Shown piece by piece: positions 58,146-64,000 of a DNA stretch of 64,000 nt (positions are counted from its first letter, which is position 1; every line of letters begins with the position of its first letter). This DNA is from Bretschneidera sinensis (lineage: Eukaryota > Streptophyta > Magnoliopsida > Brassicales > Akaniaceae): NCBI GenBank assembly GCA_023935145.1, contig CM043698.1, positions 77,581,501 to 77,645,500 of the forward strand, given 5' to 3'. The translations under genes were made by a program, and so were the position numbers. Below the pieces are notes generated by a model. It searched no databases. It saw only the letters and a program-made list of their open reading frames with translations, and had not been told where the DNA came from.

Positions 58146-59245
58146 TATAAACAAAGGGAGCTATCCATGCCCTCTAATAAGAACCTCATCCCTACCCCAG
58201 CTACCACTTAATAACCTAGCTCTAAGTATACCACATCCACGTGGAATCCTCATACCTACACCAAAAGAACTCATTTTAGAAACAACACCAAGTTCATGCA
58301 GTCTATAGAACCTTAAACCTAAAACTCTAATACCCAAGACAGAATCGTCACCTTTCAGCACTAAGTATAGACTTACATGCAACAATTTCAAAACTTTAAA
58401 CAACCTTACATCATATATATCTTGAGATATTCTCGAGGAGATATAAAATTTATTTACATAACAGTAAACATGTCTATGCATGATTAAGTAAAAACTTGAT
58501 TACAAACAAAAGAAAACATTTCTTGAGGATACTGACTATGTGGACCCACCTAACAGTCACGAATAAATACCGTATCACAATATTCTTATCAACCTGCCAG
58601 CCTTCAACATGAAATTTAATAAAGAAAGAAGGGAGTAAGTTTTACATAGCTCGGTGAAGTCCCAATTTACTCGAAGTACTCGATTTGTATACTTCAATTT
58701 ATAACTTTAGTTACAACTGATTTACAAGTCATTATACTTCAATTAATCATTATGTTTCATATAATATCTCAAGAATTTCATTCAAATGTAGATATCACTC
58801 ATGATATCTTGTTCAACATCATTCTTCTTATTACTCATCACAGAATTTCACAATCATATTAGTTTATCAACATCTCAATGAGAATATGCTATGATTGCAT
58901 ATGCATAGTCTCTCTCTTTTTTTCCATATCTCATCACAAATCATTTTTTATTATCTTATACATACCAATAACTCAAGCATGGGAATCCATATCAGTCTTT
59001 GATACAAGAATTAGGGATATCTCCTTACGTGTTGGCACTCACTCATCCAGACCAGCTATAGTTATGGTCTTCCTCATACCACACCCTTCCTCTTCTGTGC
59101 CCTGAAAATGTGTGCATAATCACATACAATCACACACAAGGATAACAACATTCCATCAAATAACTACTTCACAATAATTAAAAATTTATCATAACAATCT
59201 AGGCTATATGATTTACATATCCTTCCAAGAATATAATTCACAACA

Positions 59246-59250
<5 letters not shown>

Positions 59251-59284
<34 letters not shown>

Positions 59285-59307
59285 TATACATATATATATA
59301 TATACAC
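59251..59307. repeat. (TA)n / TACATA microsatellite
   Basis: About 57 bp of TA repeats broken by TACATATATACATA, inside the LTR. Confidence 0.92.
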
Positions 59308-60042
59308 GTGCACTCAATCATTTCATCAAATAACGTCATTGGGAATTATATTTCACTTTATTCATTAAATTCATACTTATTTTCGTTATTTCTTTAATTT
59401 AACATATTTATAATATACCATTTATCTTTTCTCATTAATAGTTCATTTTAAATTTTATCCACATTTCTTACTTCTTCTCGCTTACTAGAAGTAAAGTGAA
59501 CTCACAAAGAAGCACCAAGCACTGTCTGTGAATCACTTCCTTGCCATTAGCACTTTTTCTCAAAGCAGTGTTACTCATACCTAATTCTTCCACTGCACCT
59601 TCACCTAACAAGAATAGATTTATCTCGTATTAGTATCTCATAACTTAATTTAAACCCTTATAATGAGTTAAATGTATGTATATATGTATACATGTTTCAA
59701 CTTAGTCTCAAATTCAAAATTTTAGTTAAACTCTTTTCCCTTTATCTTGAATCGAATCCAAACTCATTTAAGAAGAACATGGGGTTTTAAGCTATTAAAA
59801 TCATGATTTCTATATGAAAAAGTACAAGAAAAGAAGAGATTACCGTTACAAAGATTTTGTTAGAAACTTATTAAAATTAAATATTAAACAATCGAATTCA
59901 AAAAACATTTATGAAAAACTTCAAGTTTTCCTATACTTCTTAAGAGTTTTTTAGAGATTTTTATAGAGAGAGTTTTACAGAGAGAAAGTAGAGTTTCAGA
60001 TGAAGAAAATGAGTTTTGAACGTAAAAATATAGTTAATACGA

Positions 60043-60170
60043 TTACTAATCGACTACCCAATTGACTGATAGGCCTTAAGCGACTACCTAGTAGACTGGG
60101 GAAGGGCTAGTCGACTACCTAGTTGACTGGTAAAGAGCTAGTCGACGACCTAGTCGACTGGTGACTTCTG
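60043..60170. repeat. GTCGACT minisatellite in the LTR
   Basis: Four to five imperfect units of roughly 30-35 bp, each containing CGACTACCTAGTTGACTGG or a close variant (near 60047, 60079, 60109 and 60143). GTCGAC is itself palindromic and recurs, so the block can fold on itself. Confidence 0.8.
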
Positions 60171-60363
60171 ACGCCCTCAAAATCTCATCTTTCATCACTT
60201 TGATGTATTCCAACCTTTGTTCTTAAATATATTTTGAAATTCTTGTCTCATTATTGCCTCAAATTTGAATTTGAATTTAAACCAATTTTTATATGTATGA
60301 ATGATGATAAAGTAAAATAAGATATTACCAAATTACCCCTACCTCGAGGGTAAGGATCTTATA

Positions 60364-60499
60364 TAACTGCATGACGTGGAAGCCATAATTCCACTTCGAT
60401 AGGAATTGTATGATGTAACCTTAATTCCTCTCTTGTTTGGGTGAAACTATATGGTGTAGAAGTCGTAGTTCCACTTCGGTGGGAATTGTATGGTGTAAC
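60364..60499 (+). repeat. 80-bp tandem repeat, right part
   Basis: About 1.7 units continue in phase with 56985-57234 (TAACTGCATGACGTGGAAGCC, then GGGTGAAACTATATGG at 60439). The array is cut again at GGTGTAAC by the next gypsy element. Confidence 0.85.
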
Positions 60500-60910
60500 T
60501 GACGCCGGACAGAATAGTGATTATTCTGCAGGTTAGTTTCAACAGATAATTCACAGGGAAAAACACAAGAGAATTGCCCAAAGAAAAAAACACAGAAAAA
60601 CACCTCTAATGTTCAATTCAAAATTATGCAATCCAAAAATATCATATCTCCCCTTTTCCGTACGTGGTCTCCTTATTTATAAGGTCAAAGCTAAAAAAGG
60701 CAAAAATCCCCGAAAACATGAATTTGGGAAAAACTATGGAAAATACTAAAATTAAGTGTTAGAATTAAGGCAGAATTAATGGTAGTCAATTCTAACTTGA
60801 ATACAAAAGAAATTGCAAATGGAAAGTTTCCTAAAAACTGAAAACTGCAAAATTGAAGGCCTAAACGTTGTTTTTTGTCTAAAAACCCACTATGCTCAGG
60901 ATATCCTGAG
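60500..60910 (-). repeat. Probable 3' LTR of gypsy element 3
   Basis: The left end TGACGCCGGACAG abuts the 80-bp repeat. The right end is placed near the 18-bp perfect palindrome GCTCAGGATATCCTGAGC (60894-60911), after which the G/C-rich sequence GGGGGCCCG could be the polypurine region on the minus strand. The partner LTR is outside the window, so the right border is a guess. Confidence 0.5.
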
Positions 60911-60998
60911 CTTTGATTGGGGGCCCGTTTTCAGTCAGACTAGGGTCTCCGGGGCTCAATCCGAGCCCATGGCATGCAAAACGATGTAAACCGCACCC

Positions 60999-62157
60999 TT
61001 AGATTTGGAGCGATCTAGTAGTCCACCTGCCATCTTTGCACTGATCTGCCAACTCAAGGTATCTCAGTGCCAACAACGTGCTATCTGATAACTCAGCATC
61101 ATCTGACTCGGATCCTCCTGCATCAATCACCTCGGGTTGGAAAGAACTCGTCCTCGAGTTCACAATAGCTTCATCGGAATCCACAAAACAAGGACTCAGG
61201 TGTTTCACATTAAAGACATCAGAAGTCCCTCAAATGACTGGGGAGGCGTAGTTTGTAGGTGTTATCATTGATCTTCTATAGGATCTCACAGGGTCCAATC
61301 TTTCACTCCTTAAGCTTATTATACTCTCCCACAGGAAAACGATCACGAGTTAATACTGCCCAAACAAAATCACCAACATCAAAAAGTACCTGACGACGGT
61401 GACTGTCGCCTTGAACCTTGTACTTGGCATTACTCTCGTGAATGGCTAGCTTCACCTGCTCATGGATACCTCGAAGATGTTCTACCATCTCATCTGCTTT
61501 GTGACTCAAACAACCCACACGTGGAATAGGGGCTAAGTCAAGCACCTCGGATGGATTCTGACCATAGACAATCTCAAATGGGCTCATTCCTGTGGTTCTG
61601 TTTTTTGACCTGTTATAGGAAAATTCTGCTTGAGGTAACGCCAAATCCCACTGCTTCGGTTTAGTTCCTGCCAAGCTCCTCAAAAGGTTTCCCAAACTCT
61701 AGTTCACCACCTCGGTCTGACCATCTATCTGGGGATGGTAAATGTTGCTAAAATTCAACTTCGTCCCCAGTTTCTCCCATAAAATCTTCCAGAACTGACT
61801 AATGGACTTGGTGTCACGATCTGAAGTAATGGATCGGGGAACACCATGTAAACGCACAATCTCCTTGAAGTAAAGATGGGCAATCCGGGCAGCATCCATT
61901 ATTTTCCTGCAAGCCATTTTGGAAAACCTGTCAACCATAACTAAAATAGAAACCAAGGCCCGTTGGGTATGGGGTAAGCCCAACACAAAGTCCATACTGA
62001 CATCAAACCAAGGGGCTTTAGCTACAGGTAAAGGTGTGTACAGGCCCGCATTAGTGAGAACTCCCTTAGACCGCTGACACACATAACAACGCTCCACATA
62101 ATAAGCCACATCACTGGCCAATTTGGGCCAATAATAGTTAGAAGAGATCAAAGCCAA
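60999..62157 (-). pseudogene. Gypsy element 3 integrase and C-terminal extension
   Basis: Inserts the DNA copy into the genome. Minus-strand frame 62157-61699 begins at YYWPKLASDVAYYVERCYVCQ, with the CxxC half of the zinc finger. It then has the catalytic core: FDVSMDFVLGLP (first Asp), ITSDRDTKS (second Asp) and HPQIDGQTEVVN (Glu). A TAG at 61696-61698 interrupts, then 61695-61303 continues in frame (KQWDLALPQAEFSYN, MSPFEIVYGQNP, DRFPVGEYNKLK). After another TAG near 61300 a further piece ends at 60999, with an acidic tail (SESDDAELSD) and no chromodomain that I can recognise. All three catalytic residues are present; two to four stops make it inactive as it stands. Confidence 0.85.
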
Positions 62158-62304
62158 CGTCTTATCTCGCTCAAAGTGACCCTCGTTATGAAGTTCACTA
62201 ATAATCTATTGTCATAATGAACAATCTGGAACGCATAATTGTAATCCACGAAACAGATAACCATTATGCAAAATAAAATCCTGTCGTTGACCATCAGTTA
62301 CCTC

Positions 62305-64000
62305 CTAAATTATCCTTCCGAAGGAAGGATCTGCAACATATATATCAGAGAAAACCTCAAATCCTGCAATTCTGGTGCTCATGCTGGTGATGAGTAATGT
62401 ACGATGGCTCAGCGCATCTGTGACACGGTTCAGACTTCCTACTTGGTGCCTCAGTGCAAACGTGAACTCCTGCAAGTATGCCACCCACTTGGCATGCAGT
62501 CTACTCAGCTTGTGTTGGCCATTGATGTACTTCAAGGCCTCATGATCAGTGATAAGAATGAACTCCTTCTGCACTAAGTAGTGACACCAATGCTTCAGGG
62601 ACTGAACTATGGCATAAAACTCCAGATCATAGGTGGAATAATTCTTCTTTGATCCTGATAGCTTCTCACTGAAAAAAGCTATTGGGCGCCCTTCCTGACT
62701 CAGAACACCACCAATGCCAACCCCAAAAGCATCACAGTTTACCTCAAACACTTTTTCAAAATCAGGAAGTGCCAAAACTGGTGCCTCTGTCATCTTCTGC
62801 TTGACCAGTTGAAAACTGGTTTCTGCCTCATCGGACCACTAAAAATCACGTCCCTTTAGGCACTCTGTGATAGGAGCAATCAGAGTGCTGAAATTTCTGA
62901 TGAACCGCCGGTAGAAGGATGCCAATCCATGGAAACTTCTGACATCGTGCAAGGTCTTCGATTTGGACCACTCCAAGACCGCATCTATCTTCGACTGATC
63001 TACATGAACACCATCAGTAGACACAACAAAACCCAGAAAAGTTACAGAACTAGTGAAGAAAAAACACTTCTTCTGATGGACGAATAGGCACTCCGTCTTC
63101 AACATATTAAAAACAGCACGGAGGTGATCAAAATGCGACGCCCACGTCGGGCTATAAATGAGGATGTCATCAAAGTAAACTACAACAAATTTCCCCATGA
63201 AAGGCTGTAAAACCTGATGCATAAATCTCATAAATGTGTTGGGTGCATTAGACAACCCAAAAGGCATGACCATCCACTCATACAACCCATATTGTGTCTT
63301 AAATGCTGTCTTCCACTCATCTCCAAGCCTTATTCTGATCTGGTGGTATCCACTTTTAATGTTAATTTTTTAGAAGACCTTAGAACCGGACAGCTGGTCT
63401 AACATATCATCCAGGCGGGGAATTGGAAACCTGTATTTCATTATAATCCTGTTGATTGCTCTGCTATCATAACACATACGCCAAGAGCCATCTTTTTTCG
63501 GCACCAGTAGGGCAGGAATTGCGCATGGGCTCATACTCTCACGAACGTAGCCCCTCTCTAACAACTCTACCACCTGTCACTGCAACTCTTCAGATTCCTT
63601 GGGACTGAGGCGATACGCCGATCGATTAGGCAAACTGAACCCCGTAACAAGGTCAATCTGATGCTGAATATCCCTTATAGGAGTCAACTTAGGAGGAAGA
63701 TCCTCTGGCATCAGGTCAGAAAACTTTGCTAGCAGCTACTGCACCTCTACTGGTAAATCTGGATTCATGTCTGATACATTATTCTCACAAGGTAGCAGAG
63801 CATAGACCACGTTTCCACACTCAATCTTAGCTAAAACCTAGACATAGAAAGAAAATTAGTATTATTGGCTACCGGGGTAGGAGTGGTTCCTTCCCGACGA
63901 GGTGCTAACACAATCTTCTTCCCTTTGATGCTAAGGGAATATGTATTTTTCCGCCCATCATGAATAACTTTGCGATCATATTGCCAAGGTATGCCTAACA
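62305..64000 (-). pseudogene. Gypsy element 3 reverse transcriptase and RNase H
   Basis: Reading leftward on the minus strand: the pre-RT block with LPPKLTPIRDIQH and ELVTG-like LVTGFSLPNRSAYRLSP (about 63700-63590); a TGA near 63575; RT with [20 protein letters not shown] and YDSRAINRI (63570-63460); [15 protein letters not shown]; a TAA near 63370; [16 protein letters not shown] (about 63270); and the intact catalytic motif [11 protein letters not shown] (about 63180). A stop at about 62840 separates RNase H (62793-62305: PDFEKVFEVNCDAFGVGIGG, STYDLEFYAIVQ, ITDHEALKYI, RVTDALSHR). The RT catalytic Asp pair is intact. A few isolated stops suggest moderate age. The start lies outside the window. 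Confidence 0.88.

Larger units (their letters stand above)
57235..60363 (-). mobile_element. Internally deleted Ty3/gypsy element (minus strand)
   Basis: In minus orientation this has an approximately 2-kb 5' LTR (about 58337-60363), a leader, a gag remnant (about 57553-58145) and then only the last 300 bp of the 3' LTR (57235-57552) fused directly to gag. Pol and most of the 3' LTR are gone. The element splits the 80-bp repeat: GAACT (57230-57234) on the left and TAACT (60364-60368) on the right fit a target duplication with one change. The LTR tail and start show distant similarity to the gypsy family of 32299-41580. Confidence 0.75.
58337..60363 (-). repeat. 5' LTR of the deleted gypsy element (about 2.0 kb)
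   Basis: The left end, by comparison with the 3' copy and by the adjacent primer-like GGTATTAGAG (minus, about 58326), is at about 58330-58337. The right end is at GGATCTTATA (60363), the reverse complement of a TATAAGATCC start that resembles TGTAATACCC of the related family. It contains a (TA)n tract and a GTCGAC-rich minisatellite, listed separately. Exact ends are approximate. Confidence 0.7.
60500..64000 (-). mobile_element. Ty3/gypsy element 3 (minus strand, runs off the window)
   Basis: The 3' LTR (about 60500-60910) and the pol region are present; gag, protease and the 5' LTR lie beyond position 64000. Domain order on the minus strand is RT, RNase H, integrase, then LTR. It is clearly a different family from gypsy elements 1 and 2. 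It inserted into, or ends at, the 80-bp repeat. Its coding region is far better preserved than the other gypsy elements, with only a handful of stops. Confidence 0.88.

Overview
This window is AT-rich plant nuclear DNA, most likely from a flowering plant. The evidence is nested LTR retrotransposons with initiator-tRNA(Met)-type primer sites, a secreted PELPK-type cell-wall protein gene with a plant-style TATA box, and intron-split remnants of a plant GH38 alpha-mannosidase. I saw no prokaryotic operons, CRISPR arrays, rRNA genes or tRNA genes.

Layout. Positions 1-44408 are a satellite domain. A non-coding tandem repeat with a 405-425 bp monomer occupies about 14 kb in six blocks (5057-7580, 12307-12796, 15504-19591, 25406-27447, 29788-32298, 41581-44408). 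The blocks are split by six LTR-retrotransposon insertions: the 3' part of a Ty3/gypsy element (1-5056, +), a complete but dead Ty1/copia element (7581-12306, +), a 3'-truncated copia element (12797-15503, +), a copia element with 1-kb LTRs and a shortened pol (19592-25405, -), a solo gypsy LTR (27448-29787, -) and a complete but dead gypsy element of the same family (32299-41580, +). Three insertions have exact 5-bp target duplications, one has a duplication with a single mismatch, and two have only one visible end.

Positions 44409-46480 hold the only gene that looks intact: a single-exon, 155-residue secreted protein with PE(L/I/V)PK repeats at 45934-46401. Positions 46600-55600 carry a decayed lysosomal-type alpha-mannosidase pseudogene (+). 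Part of it is present as three head-to-tail copies of about 1.5 kb. A CACTA-like subterminal-repeat cluster follows, and a segment of about 105 bp from downstream of the PELPK gene is duplicated at its far end.

Positions 56985-64000 return to repeats. An array with an 80-bp unit (56985-57234 and 60364-60499) is split by an internally deleted gypsy element (57235-60363, -). A third gypsy element (60500 to beyond the window, -) abuts it and keeps recognisable RT, RNase H and integrase domains.

The genes do not work together as a pathway: almost all coding sequence here is retrotransposon gag-pol in various states of decay. The points most worth a second look are the satellite's exact 812-bp dimer, the young-looking copia element that lacks most of its RT core with the frame kept open, a conserved double palindrome in the gypsy LTRs, and the triplicated mannosidase segment. 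I did not find convincing evidence of an entirely new biological system.
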